22,335 bases of DNA from Candidatus Altarchaeota archaeon (GCA_026394745.1 JAPKXP010000116.1:1-22335), one strand, 5' to 3'; shown: positions 1 to 7,696, numbered from the stretch's first letter. The notes: generated by a model not told the origin, from the sequence alone. Translations and numbers: made by a program.

Positions 1-677
1 AATCTGAAATGGAGGAGTCAATCCAAAAGACACTTAAGGCAAACGACAGGAGCGACGCTTACGTCAGGCTGACCGTCACTTACGGCATCGGAAAGCCGCG
101 GCTTAATCTTGGGGGAAAATCGAGGCCGAACTACTTCATAATCACGGACGACGTGCCGGACTTCACCAGCCAATACGAGAAAGGCGTTAGAATATGCGTT
201 GCTGAATGCGTGAAGCAGAGCGGCCGCTCATTCACGCCGAGGATGAAGACGCTCAACTACGTGGACAGGGCGCTGGCGAAAAAAGAGGCTTTGGAAAGAG
301 GATTCTACGACGCCCTCATACTGGACGAAACTGGTTTTGTTGCGGAGGCGACGACATCGAACGTCTTCATGGTCGAAGGGGGTAAGCTAGTAACATCGTC
401 GTCAGAGTCCGTGCTGCGCGGCATCACAAGAAAAACGGTGCTAGAGCTTGCGGGTGATGCCGGCCTGGAGGTGGAGGAGGAGGATTTAAGTCTCGAACGG
501 CTGATGGAATCGAGCGAAGTCTTCATGACAAACAGCATATCGGAAATAATGCCAGTCATTCAAGTAAACGACAGTACGATAGGCGGCGGACGCCCTGGCA
601 AGGCGACAAGAATAATCCACGAAAAATACGAAAAGAAGGTAGGCGAGTACGTTAAGGGACGCATCTATAGGCGATGA
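1..677 (+). CDS. Class IV PLP-dependent aminotransferase (BCAT / aminodeoxychorismate lyase family), 5' partial
   Basis: This is the C-terminal part of a fold-type IV pyridoxal-phosphate enzyme. The frame is open to the left edge, so the ATG at position 9 is probably internal. Counted from that ATG, the likely Schiff-base lysine is K80 in RMKTLNYVDRALAK, and a PLP phosphate-binding stretch follows (GFVAEATTSNVF, then LRGITRKTVLELA). Full-length members place this lysine near residue 150, so roughly 60-70 residues lie outside the window. The segment MTNSISEIMPV departs from the TGTAAEV wording usual in branched-chain aminotransferases and is closer to aminodeoxychorismate lyases or D-amino-acid transaminases. 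The family is secure but the substrate is not. The gene ends inside the palindromic element that separates it from a convergent operon. Confidence 0.85.
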   Translation, partial: SEMEESIQKTLKANDRSDAYVRLTVTYGIGKPRLNLGGKSRPNYFIITDDVPDFTSQYEKGVRICVAECVKQSGRSFTPRMKTLNYVDRALAKKEALERGFYDALILDETGFVAEATTSNVFMVEGGKLVTSSSESVLRGITRKTVLELAGDAGLEVEEEDLSLERLMESSEVFMTNSISEIMPVIQVNDSTIGGGRPGKATRIIHEKYEKKVGEYVKGRIYRR

Positions 678-820
678 CATAAATTATTGAACTTTTTGTA
701 TTTGTTTATGCCATCGCATATGTGGCCGAGCATAGCTCGGTCACATACGCTAGCCCATGGCTAGCGTATATAGCGAATTGCATAAAAATAAAGTTCAATT
801 ACTTATGCAACTCGCTATAG
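665..820. repeat. Nested palindromic element, MITE-like or bidirectional terminator
   Basis: Almost the whole gap between two convergent genes consists of inverted repeats. There is a 16-bp pair at 716-731/735-750 (3-nt loop ATA, one mismatch and one G-T wobble). A perfect 11-bp pair lies at 745-755/759-769 (loop CAT), and a 17-bp pair with one mismatch at 769-785/803-819. An outer 10-bp pair (ATTGAACTTT) lies at 686-695/790-799. The outer ends also resemble each other as inverted copies starting CTATAG, at 665 and 820; the left copy overlaps the last aminotransferase codons. T-rich runs occur on both strands, so it could end both transcripts. A non-autonomous mobile element is the alternative. 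No second copy was noticed in the window. Confidence 0.6.
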
Positions 821-823
821 CCT

Positions 824-1573
824 TTACTTTATTATCTTGTCGGCAAGGTAGAGTATTGCCGCGCCTGTTAAGAACACTATGAAGAATTTTGCCGCGAAAG
901 GCAGGCGGTCGAAGAATTCCCTGCTGCTCTGCAATAGCGATTGCGCGTTCTCCTGCATCGTCTTGTTGGCGTCGTAATCGTATTTTATCGGAACCAGGGT
1001 CGTAGACGTCGTTGTGGTAGGGATTCCGCCGCACGCGTAGCTTACGCACCCTTTGCCGTTGCAGTCGTCGTCGGAGAGGCATTCGACAGAGTGGAAGTTG
1101 TGGGAATGCCTTGACTCCTCCTTGCCGGAGGTGGTCTTGACGTATATTGTGGTGAGGAAGTTGTAGTCTCTCGCGTCCGTCGGGCTCTTGAACTCGAATC
1201 TCGCCGACAACTTGCCGCCGTTCGGGACTGACTTGAGGCACTCGTCCTTGGAGGTGGTGTTGCAGTACTCGCCCATGCAGTACATGTTGTAGCTGCTGTC
1301 GTAGGAGAAACCGCTTCTGGACTCGATGTTTATGTTAGACGGCCGCGCCATAAGGCACGCCTCCTCGTATACTGTGCCGGTGTTTTCGAGCGTGTAGGAT
1401 AGGGTTATCAAGTCGCCTGGCTTGGCATAGCATTCCATTGAAAAACCGCTGCCAGAACATTTGGCGCCGTATATCGAGGCGGTGACTTTTATGCCGCGGA
1501 ATTCGGTGGATGAGTCATAGGCCATCGCGATGGATGCCAGCGCCAGTACCGCAAGCAGGACAATAGCCCTCAT
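824..1573 (-). CDS. Secreted Cys-rich surface protein with Thr stalk and C-terminal membrane anchor
   Basis: This 249-aa protein has no recognised enzymatic domain. Residues 1-18 form a signal peptide ending in AMA, followed by a beta-rich-looking ectodomain. Ten cysteines are spread over about 40-181, ending in a C-x5-C-x4-C-x4-C cluster (C165, C171, C176, C181) with the SDDDC core often seen in exported archaeal proteins. A short Thr-rich stalk follows (186-192), and a hydrophobic anchor spans about 226-244. The gene starts 6 bp after the ECF S-component gene on the same strand, so it is probably the last gene of the transporter operon. A role as a surface accessory to uptake is inferred from position only. 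The topology is secure and the function is unknown. Confidence 0.75.
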   Translation of the reverse strand: MRAIVLLAVLALASIAMAYDSSTEFRGIKVTASIYGAKCSGSGFSMECYAKPGDLITLSYTLENTGTVYEEACLMARPSNINIESRSGFSYDSSYNMYCMGEYCNTTSKDECLKSVPNGGKLSARFEFKSPTDARDYNFLTTIYVKTTSGKEESRHSHNFHSVECLSDDDCNGKGCVSYACGGIPTTTTSTTLVPIKYDYDANKTMQENAQSLLQSSREFFDRLPFAAKFFIVFLTGAAILYLADKIIK

Positions 1574-1579
1574 GTTAGT

Positions 1580-2290
1580 TTATTGTTTCCTTGGAATATC
1601 AATGTATTTTACGGTGAACCTTCTCCTGAACCTTTCGAACACCCTGAGGAGCGGCGGGCCGAGGATAACGGTGAAGAGGATGTTTCCGGCAGCCCTTGAG
1701 GTGTTGGCTGGCATCCCAGCCGATACTATCGCAAGGAATGTTTCAATGGTGTGTTGTGGAACGAACGCTATCCACGAGAAGAGGTCTGTGAACGCGCCGT
1801 ACAGGTAGGCTGTGACGATGGAATATGACGCGAGGACTATCACCTCGGCTTTTCTGTTGCGGAATTTAGGGAGTATTGACGCGAGGCCCCCAGTGAAGCC
1901 GAGGCCTATCATCTGGAACGGCGTCCATGGACCCTGCCCTAGGAAGAAGTTGGAGAGGAACATGGACAATGCGCCGACTGTGAATCCTGGTATGAAGCCG
2001 TAGGAGTATCCGACCAGTATGACTATGAAGAATACTGGGCTGAATTCTATCCCGTGGAGCATCTGCCTTGAGGCCACGACTATCGCGGTGAGCATGCTGA
2101 CTAAAGCTATCATCCTGGAGTCGTAGCTCCTGTCCTCGAACTCCAGGAAGAGCGCCGCTATGAGAAGCGCCGACATTAACAGAGAGTATATCACCCAGTT
2201 GAATGTCACGCCGAAGGGCCGGAACAATAGAAGTACGAGCAATGCGATTATCGTGAGGCACGCGAACTTTAGCATTCTGGTTGCTTTCAT
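1580..2290 (-). CDS. ECF transporter S component (substrate-binding membrane subunit)
   Basis: This 236-aa hydrophobic protein has about six membrane segments. The central stretch (GFIPGFTVGALSMFLSNFF, followed by GQGPWTPFQMIGLG) is typical of vitamin-type ECF S components, where these helices bind the ligand and dock onto EcfT. Known members take up vitamins such as riboflavin or cobalamin; the sequence alone does not fix the substrate here. The start codon overlaps the EcfA stop by 4 bp, and the operon order is ecfT-ecfA-S component. A divergent DUF4430-like surface protein nearby favours a corrinoid, which is an inference. The C-terminal tail is basic (RFRRRFTVKY) and cytoplasmic. Confidence 0.82.
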   Translation of the reverse strand: MKATRMLKFACLTIIALLVLLLFRPFGVTFNWVIYSLLMSALLIAALFLEFEDRSYDSRMIALVSMLTAIVVASRQMLHGIEFSPVFFIVILVGYSYGFIPGFTVGALSMFLSNFFLGQGPWTPFQMIGLGFTGGLASILPKFRNRKAEVIVLASYSIVTAYLYGAFTDLFSWIAFVPQHTIETFLAIVSAGMPANTSRAAGNILFTVILGPPLLRVFERFRRRFTVKYIDIPRKQ

Positions 2291-3663
2291 TCCGCAATCA
2301 CCCCGCCCTCGAGTCTGACCGTCCTGTCAGCAAGCCGGTTCGCCAAGTCCGCATCCTGCGTCACTAGGACGAGCGTCTTCCCCTCAGACAGCATCGCCTC
2401 GACGGTGCTTGCCAGAAGTTCTCTTGCGCTTGAATCGATGCCGCGCGTAGGCTCGTCCAATACGACCACCTTGGGATTGGATACGAGCACCGCGGCTATT
2501 GCTAGCCTCTGCTTCTCTCCGACGCTGAGGTCTCTGGGGTATTCGTTGATGTGCTCGGTCAGGTTGAACTTGGAGATGATTTCGTCCACGTCTGCGCTTG
2601 CGTTCATGTGCTTGAGCGTGAACTCGATTTCCTCGCGGACGGTTTCGGAGAATAGCATGTCTGACGGATTCTGCGGCAGGTACGACACGTGTTTTGCGAG
2701 CTCTTCGACTGGAGTGTTTGACGTGTCCGCCCCCAGCACAATGACTTTGCCTTCGTCCGGCTTCAATAGTCCGTTGAAGTGCTTGACGAGGGTTGTCTTT
2801 CCTGCTCCGTTCCTCCCGACTATCGCCAGGCATTCGCCTTCCAGGACGTCCAATGTTACGTTCTTTAGTACTTTCCGTCCTGAAAGATTTTTCGAGACGT
2901 TTTTCACCTCGATGATTTTGTTTGGAGGTATATTCCTTTGCTTTCTGGCTGGACTTTGCTTGCGGAGTCTTTCCCTGAACTCGGCGGGCAACATTTTTTT
3001 CTTGGCGTCAAGGTCGAAGACGTAGTCGGCGTATCCTATTACGTCCTCTATGCTGTGTTCGACCATCACTACGGTGAGGCCGTCTTCCTTGTTGAGCTTT
3101 GACACCAAGCTTATGAATTCCGTCCTCGCTTCCATGTCAAGCTGCGAGGTCGGCTCGTCCAGAACCAAAACCTTCGGCTTCATGGCAAGCACTGACGCCA
3201 GCACGACCCTCTGTTTTTCCCCGCCGGAAAGCTCGCTATTCTTCCTGTCGAGCAGATGGTCTACGCTAATCTTTTCCGAAACCCATTTCACGCGCTCTGC
3301 GATTTCAGACTCGTCAAGTCCTTTGTTCTCCAGGCCGAACGCGATTTCATTCTCGACCTTGTCCATCACAAGCTGGCTTTCAGGGTCCTGGAAGACCATG
3401 CCTACAATCGAGGAAAGAATGTTTATGGAGTTGTATTTGGTATCGAGGCCGTCTACCGTGACCTTGCCCATCATCCTGCCTCCGGAGTACTTTGGGACGA
3501 GGCCGTTTAGCATCCTGCAAAGCGTTGATTTGCCTGAGCCTGAAGAGCCGTATAGGATGGTGAATTCCCCCTGCGCGATTTCCAGGCTAATACCTTCAAC
3601 AGCCGGCTTAATTCTATCCGGGTACCAGTAGGCCGCCGAATCAACGCTTACGATCGTTTTCAT
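2287..3663 (-). CDS. ecfA: Fused double ATPase of ECF transporter (EcfA-EcfA')
   Basis: This 458-aa protein carries two ABC nucleotide-binding domains in one chain and powers the ECF importer at the cytoplasmic face. NBD1 has Walker A GSSGSGKST (39-47), a Q-loop FQDPESQL (91-98), signature LSGGEKQR (145-152), Walker B VLVLDE (165-170) and switch His203. NBD2 has Walker A GRNGAGKTT (283-291), signature LSVGEKQR (379-386) and Walker B VVVLDE (399-404). In NBD2 the switch histidine is replaced by Gln436 (VTQDADL, codon CAG). Many ECF systems use two separate ATPases; the fusion fixes their pairing. The gene overlaps ecfT by 23 bp and the S component by 4 bp, which implies translational coupling. 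Confidence 0.93.
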   Translation of the reverse strand: MKTIVSVDSAAYWYPDRIKPAVEGISLEIAQGEFTILYGSSGSGKSTLCRMLNGLVPKYSGGRMMGKVTVDGLDTKYNSINILSSIVGMVFQDPESQLVMDKVENEIAFGLENKGLDESEIAERVKWVSEKISVDHLLDRKNSELSGGEKQRVVLASVLAMKPKVLVLDEPTSQLDMEARTEFISLVSKLNKEDGLTVVMVEHSIEDVIGYADYVFDLDAKKKMLPAEFRERLRKQSPARKQRNIPPNKIIEVKNVSKNLSGRKVLKNVTLDVLEGECLAIVGRNGAGKTTLVKHFNGLLKPDEGKVIVLGADTSNTPVEELAKHVSYLPQNPSDMLFSETVREEIEFTLKHMNASADVDEIISKFNLTEHINEYPRDLSVGEKQRLAIAAVLVSNPKVVVLDEPTRGIDSSARELLASTVEAMLSEGKTLVLVTQDADLANRLADRTVRLEGGVIAE

Positions 3664-4519
3664 CTTTAAGGAATATTGGAGCGGAGATGAGGAGTAAGGG
3701 GGCGAGGGCCAAGGCAGATAACGCAGGCAGCCGGAGGGAGTCGTAAGGCCAGTAGTTGAACAGTCCGTTATAGCTCGCGTAGAGTGTGAGCATTATTGAA
3801 ATCAGGTAGAGTACGGAGAGCGCCTTGTCGCTTTGGCTTGCCTGCTCCCTCTTGAAGACAGACCGCCGTCCGCTGGAGTAGCCTCTGGACGCCATCGACT
3901 CGGCCATGTTGAATGAGCGTTCAAGCGAGGTTATGAGCGTGGGTACTATAACCCCTAGCTGGTTTTTGATTTTGGCTGCTTGAGAGCCGGAGCTCATTCT
4001 CACTCCGCGGGATACTTGCGCGTCGCGGATTGAGTTGTAGTCCTCCAGTACCGAGGGTATGAACCGCAGTGTTATGGAAGAGGTCAACGCTATTGACGGG
4101 AAGGCAGAGGGTATCAGATGGAGCAGTGAGTCCGGGTTGGACAGCTTGTTGAACGCCTGGAATGTCGTCAGCATGTTCAGCAGGAATACTGACATTACCA
4201 GGCCGGTCAGGATTGATTCTGCGGTGAGCGGGCCGCCGACGAGAGGTATCGGAACCGCGTATCCGAGAATGCTTAGGCTTTTCGGTATCTCGTAGATTGT
4301 CGTATTCCCCGAGTGGACTAGTAGGGTGTTCACAGCGAGCGGTATCAAAGACATGATTAACGCTGTCTTCGCGTACTGCCGCATGGACAGTTTAAATCGT
4401 ATTGTTATGGACAGAAGCGCGGACAGCAGGAGTATCTGGTAGACTGGGTTGTAGGTGAGTATGCAGTATAGCATTGATGCCGCCAGCCAAAGTATCCAGG
4501 TCCTGGTGTTTGAAACCAT
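3641..4519 (-). CDS. ecfT: ECF transporter T component (EcfT)
   Basis: This 292-aa integral membrane protein couples the ATPases to the S component. Four to five N-terminal hydrophobic segments are followed by the cytoplasmic coupling helices. These contain two SRG motifs equivalent to the Ala-Arg-Gly signatures of EcfT: DAQVSRGVRM and ESMASRGYSSG. A further hydrophobic pair near the C-terminus completes the fold. It is the first gene of the minus-strand transporter operon. The 23-bp overlap with ecfA and its place upstream of the S component are standard for a dedicated (group I) ECF module. The ATG at 4519 is chosen because it precedes the first membrane segment and fits the 124-bp divergent promoter gap. 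Confidence 0.9.
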   Translation of the reverse strand: MVSNTRTWILWLAASMLYCILTYNPVYQILLLSALLSITIRFKLSMRQYAKTALIMSLIPLAVNTLLVHSGNTTIYEIPKSLSILGYAVPIPLVGGPLTAESILTGLVMSVFLLNMLTTFQAFNKLSNPDSLLHLIPSAFPSIALTSSITLRFIPSVLEDYNSIRDAQVSRGVRMSSGSQAAKIKNQLGVIVPTLITSLERSFNMAESMASRGYSSGRRSVFKREQASQSDKALSVLYLISIMLTLYASYNGLFNYWPYDSLRLPALSALALAPLLLISAPIFLKDENDRKR

Positions 4520-4643
4520 TGTGTTTTTATTGCAAAGTCAGCTCTGCCGACTTTGTAGGTAATACCCTACAATAATGTGGGGTATTTTTATATTTGAACT
4601 TCCTAGGAATAAAAGCTTGGATAAATTATCCAAGTTGGCAAAA
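4520..4643. promoter_or_regulatory. Divergent control region between ecfT and DUF4430-like gene, with inverted repeats
   Basis: The 124-bp gap holds three inverted repeats. One is CAAAGTC/GACTTTG (4533-4539/4549-4555, 9-nt loop). A second is AATACCC/GGGTATT (4561-4567/4580-4586). The third is a perfect 9-bp palindrome with a 1-nt centre, CTTGGATAA-A-TTATCCAAG (4616-4634), ending 9 nt before the ATG at 4644. A T/A-rich TATA-like stretch (TTTATATTT, about 4587-4595) would place the rightward transcription start close to that palindrome, a typical position for a repressor operator. No TATA box was assigned with confidence for the leftward ecfT transcript. Repressor binding is inferred from symmetry and position. 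Confidence 0.5.
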
Positions 4644-5684
4644 ATGAAAAAAATAGCAATAACAATACTGATACTCGCCATCATAACACAGGCGAGCGCA
4701 ACAAGGGTGGGGGTAGTGGCACAATTCCCAGACGGAACGATGGTGATGAAAGGCGTTGAAGTAAACGAGAACGCGACAGGCTACGAAGTAGCGAACGCGG
4801 CAGGACTTGGGGTAACATGGGGCGGGCCGCACCCGCTGTTCGGCCACTCCCTATGCAAGATAAACGGCATAGGAACCGAACCAAACCCCACAGGCTGCGA
4901 GTGGACCGGAGAATCGTGGGCGTACTGGATAATAAGGGATGGGTCGAGCTCCTGGACCAGCATGCCCGTCGGGCACGACGGAGGCGCATCATGCTGGAAC
5001 AGGAACCCATACTCATGGGACGGACACTACTGCGCGACTGAAGGAGACATCGTAGGCTACGTCTTCGGTCCATACGACCCTGTGACATGGGAGCCGCCGA
5101 AACTGAATTCAACGCCCAGATTCACGGACATATTCCAGGCTGGAGGCAGCAGGGGCGCTGCTTTCGACTACTTCATCGGGTACGCGGTACTGCCTACGCC
5201 GGAAGGCTCAAGGCTGACGGTTTTCGACAACAAGACCAACCAGACGATAAGGGGCGCGGTAGTCGAATTGTTTTCAGGGGATCCGGGATTCACCGAAAAA
5301 CTCTACGAAGCCAAGACCGACAGGAACGGCTCGGCTGAAGTACAGCTTCCCCCAAAACAGTATGGAGTCAGGATAACGGCATACAGATACCACCAACTCT
5401 ACACCAGCCTCCTAATCGAGCAGTCGACAACCACGAGCACGACGGAAACAACGACGACAACCCTAAAAACGGAGTCGACCACGACGCTCAAACACTTCAT
5501 AATCGAGGAATCAACGACCACGACAGCAACAAGCTCAACGACAACCCTAAAGCAGCCGGAAATAATAGGCAACATAGTCGCCCAGACGCCGAATCCGGAA
5601 AACAACAGGCAGGACTACCTGCCGTACGTGCTAATCGCCGTAATAATAGCGCTCCCAGTAATAGCGAAGCTAATGAAGGGATAA
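4644..5684 (+). CDS. Surface-anchored DUF4430-like (transcobalamin-like) protein with Thr-rich stalk
   Basis: Starting at the ATG at 4644 gives a 346-aa protein opening with a clean signal peptide (1-19, ending QASA); a start at 4575 would put 23 unlikely residues ahead of it. Residues about 36-142 fit the DUF4430 pattern: GYEVANAAGLGV, then SLCKINGIG, then SWAYWIIRDG, then TEGDIVGYVFG. Four cysteines lie in it (C71, C85, C117, C130). Residues 188-258 resemble a carboxypeptidase-regulatory-like beta domain (GAVVELF, then TDRNGSAEV). A Thr-rich stalk (about 261-303) contains three TTTLK units, and an anchor helix lies at 325-343. DUF4430 resembles the C-terminal domain of animal cobalamin carriers and often accompanies ECF genes. 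Divergence from the ECF operon suggests a ligand-capture role, which is inferred. Confidence 0.75.
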   Translation: MKKIAITILILAIITQASATRVGVVAQFPDGTMVMKGVEVNENATGYEVANAAGLGVTWGGPHPLFGHSLCKINGIGTEPNPTGCEWTGESWAYWIIRDGSSSWTSMPVGHDGGASCWNRNPYSWDGHYCATEGDIVGYVFGPYDPVTWEPPKLNSTPRFTDIFQAGGSRGAAFDYFIGYAVLPTPEGSRLTVFDNKTNQTIRGAVVELFSGDPGFTEKLYEAKTDRNGSAEVQLPPKQYGVRITAYRYHQLYTSLLIEQSTTTSTTETTTTTLKTESTTTLKHFIIEESTTTTATSSTTTLKQPEIIGNIVAQTPNPENNRQDYLPYVLIAVIIALPVIAKLMKG

Positions 5685-5685
5685 A

Positions 5686-5994
5686 CTATCCTTTTCCACC
5701 CGTCTTTGATTCCGGATAGAACTCGCCAAGCGACTTTTGCAGAGTATAGAACGAGACTATGAGGAAAAACATGCCGATATTAAACAACATATGCTCCACG
5801 AAATCCTCCGTCTCCTGTGAAAAATTAGTCAAGAATACCAGAGTTTCGACCAAATGACTTAATGTCAGGAAAAGGATGCCCAGTATCGTAGACACGAAAG
5901 ACTTTTTATATATTTTTCCGAAAAACTTTAGCAATTTTACCGCAAACACTACAGCAATTATTCCGAATATTGCAGATATAAGGTGCAGGTACAT
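5686..5994 (-). CDS. Small membrane protein, unknown
   Basis: This 102-aa protein has three hydrophobic segments, at about 1-25, 32-55 and 70-88. The tail is short and polar with lysines and glycines (ESKTGGKG). No family was recognised. The frame stays open upstream to 6111, but the ATG at 5994 is preferred. It begins exactly at the first membrane helix, avoids overlapping purD on the other strand, and lies about 31 nt from a TATA-like box (6022-6029), which fits a near-leaderless transcript. It converges on the DUF4430-like gene with one base between the stop codons. It diverges from purD. Confidence 0.6.
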   Translation of the reverse strand: MYLHLISAIFGIIAVVFAVKLLKFFGKIYKKSFVSTILGILFLTLSHLVETLVFLTNFSQETEDFVEHMLFNIGMFFLIVSFYTLQKSLGEFYPESKTGGKG

Positions 5995-6021
5995 TTTAAC
6001 AGTTAATGATAATAGTCTGAA

Positions 6022-6048
6022 TTTATAAAGGTTCAGCAGGGTATATAT
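6022..6048. promoter_or_regulatory. Divergent TATA boxes for purD (+) and the small membrane protein (-)
   Basis: Two TATA-like boxes sit back to back. TTTATAAA at 6022-6029 serves the minus-strand gene starting at 5994, and TATATAT at 6042-6048 serves purD starting at 6073. Each is centred about 28-31 nt from its start codon, the spacing expected for leaderless archaeal transcription. Neither gene shows a Shine-Dalgarno site. Confidence 0.6.
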
Positions 6049-6072
6049 TCCAGTTAATCCAATTTTTTCTTT

Positions 6073-7401
6073 ATGAAGGTTCTGGTGGTTGGCAACGGAG
6101 CGAGAGAGCATGCTATCGCCACCGCGCTTTCTAGGAGTTCGGACAAGCCGGATTTGTACGCTTTCATGTCTGCTGTGAACCCTGGCATAGCCAGGCTAGT
6201 CAAGAACTACGGCATCGGAAACATCTGCAGTCCGGAGCAGGTGGTGAAGTACGCGGTAGAGAACGGGATACACCTTGCGGTGGTAGGCCCTGAAGCACCA
6301 TTGGAAGCCGGCGTTGTGGACAGTCTCGAGGAGAATAGGATACCCTGCGTCGGGCCGAGGAGGAAGCCAGCGCAGATTGAGACCGACAAGAGCTTCTGCA
6401 GGAACTTGATGAGGAAGAACAAGGTTAAAGGCTGCCCGAAGTTCGGGATATTCGAAGACGTGAAGGACGCCTGCGACTACATCGACAAGATTGGAGTCGA
6501 CATCGTGATAAAGCCTGCAGGACTGACCGGTGGGAAGGGCGTCAAAGTCATGGGCGAACACTTCGATAAGAAAGGAGCTAAAGGCTACGTGAAGGAAGTG
6601 TTAGACACCCGGATGGGGGTCATACCCAAAGTCATACTCGAGGAGCGGCTAATCGGCGAGGAGTTCACGCTGCAGGCTTTCGTGGACGGGAGAAACGTGG
6701 TGGGAATGCCTGCAGTCCAAGACCACAAGAGAGCCTACGAAGGCGACGTGGGTCCGAACACCGGGGGCATGGGCTCTTACTCTGACGCAGGATACCTTCT
6801 GCCTTTCATCTCGAAAAAGGACTACGACGACGGTTTGTCGATAATGAAGGAAACAATAACCGTAATAAAGAAAGAGACCGGCGAAGAGTACAAGGGCTTC
6901 CTTTACGGCCAGTTCATGGCAACGAAGGATGGAGTTAAGGTCATTGAGTTCAACGCGCGGCTCGGAGACCCCGAAGCCATGAACGTACTCTCGCTCTTGG
7001 AATCCGACATGACGGACGTCTGCAGGAAGATTGCCGCAGGCTCGCTCGACGACAAAGTAAAATTCTCGGGGAAGGCGACAGTCTGCAAGTACATGGTTCC
7101 TGAAGGATACCCTGACAAGCCACTGAACAACGTGGAAGTGAACGTAGACGAAAAGAAAATCAACGCTCTTGGAGGCCAGGTCTACTACGCCTCAGTCCGC
7201 GAGGAAAACGGTAGGATACTGACTTCAAAATCCAGGGCCATCGCAGTCCTGGGGCTTTCAGGCACCATAAGCGAAGCAGAGAAAGTAGTCGAGGAATCGA
7301 TGAAACACATCTCAGGCAAACTCTTCTACAGGAAAGACATCGGCACAAAAAAGCTGATAGAAAAAAGGATTAAGCACATGAAACAAATCAGGGGTAAATA
7401 G
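6073..7401 (+). CDS. purD: Phosphoribosylamine-glycine ligase (GAR synthetase)
   Basis: This enzyme joins glycine to 5-phosphoribosylamine using ATP, the second step of purine synthesis in the cytoplasm. The 442-aa length is normal. The N-terminal domain opens with VVGNGAREHA (5-14) and has VGPEAPLEAG (71-80). The ATP-grasp core shows IKPAGLTGGKGV (146-157), GPNTGGMG (227-234) and the metal-binding segment EFNARLGDPEAMN (292-304). The C-terminal domain is complete. No other pur genes are nearby, so the cluster is broken up. A small basic protein gene follows after a single base, suggesting cotranscription. The start is supported by the TATA box 28 nt upstream and by the position of the glycine-rich motif. 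Confidence 0.95.
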   Translation: MKVLVVGNGAREHAIATALSRSSDKPDLYAFMSAVNPGIARLVKNYGIGNICSPEQVVKYAVENGIHLAVVGPEAPLEAGVVDSLEENRIPCVGPRRKPAQIETDKSFCRNLMRKNKVKGCPKFGIFEDVKDACDYIDKIGVDIVIKPAGLTGGKGVKVMGEHFDKKGAKGYVKEVLDTRMGVIPKVILEERLIGEEFTLQAFVDGRNVVGMPAVQDHKRAYEGDVGPNTGGMGSYSDAGYLLPFISKKDYDDGLSIMKETITVIKKETGEEYKGFLYGQFMATKDGVKVIEFNARLGDPEAMNVLSLLESDMTDVCRKIAAGSLDDKVKFSGKATVCKYMVPEGYPDKPLNNVEVNVDEKKINALGGQVYYASVREENGRILTSKSRAIAVLGLSGTISEAEKVVEESMKHISGKLFYRKDIGTKKLIEKRIKHMKQIRGK

Positions 7402-7402
7402 G

Positions 7403-7696
7403 ATGCCGCCCAAGAAGTTCTCCAACCAGAATCCAGAACAAATCATAAGCCACCTCGCAAACTTCCTGAAAGACAATAACATGTACAACCTATACATAGA
7501 CCCCTTGGGCGTGTTCTTCAGCATAAACGAAGCCAGGGGCGGGCAGAGGAAACAGGAGGTTCCGCTGCCCAGAGACTGGCACCAGATGAGCGAGAGGGAA
7601 AGACGGGAATACCGAAACAAGAAGAGGCGCGTAAGCCCGAAGATTAGAAGCGTTAAAAAAGGCAGGACAGTAAGCCTTAAAGGACGGGAGTATTAA
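7403..7696 (+). CDS. Small basic protein downstream of purD, unknown
   Basis: This 97-aa protein was not recognised. Its N-terminal half (about 1-50) looks folded and includes a helix, PEQIISHLANFLKDN, and a hydrophobic stretch, YNLYIDPLGVFFSI. The C-terminal half is strongly basic (RREYRNKKRR, VKKGRTVSLKGREY), which suggests nucleic-acid or ribosome contact, though that is inference. The ATG comes one base after the purD stop, so the two are almost certainly cotranscribed. Codon use resembles that of its neighbours. The stop codon runs into an A-tract that can act as terminator for the opposing operon. Confidence 0.65.
   Translation: MPPKKFSNQNPEQIISHLANFLKDNNMYNLYIDPLGVFFSINEARGGQRKQEVPLPRDWHQMSERERREYRNKKRRVSPKIRSVKKGRTVSLKGREY

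Noticed and set aside
1530..1808. Plus-strand open frame opposite the S component and secreted-protein start
   Set aside because: The minus-strand genes here have clear membrane and signal features. This frame is a shadow crossing a gene boundary.
1580..2290. S component as a preQ0/queuosine-type transporter serving the archaeosine enzyme at the right edge
   Set aside because: The genes are about 19 kb apart and no sequence feature points to a deazapurine. The DUF4430-like neighbour favours a corrinoid instead.
4520..4643. Cobalamin-type riboswitch upstream of the ECF genes
   Set aside because: The region is too short, lacks the conserved B12-box core, and is split between two divergent promoters. 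Palindromes fit a protein operator better.
4575..4643. N-terminal 23-residue extension of the DUF4430-like protein
   Set aside because: It would place a polar stretch ahead of a clean signal peptide and cover the TATA-like box and palindrome. The ATG at 4644 is the better start.
5995..6111. Upstream extension of the small membrane protein to 6111
   Set aside because: It would overlap the purD start, run through both TATA boxes, and add a non-membrane stretch with no support.
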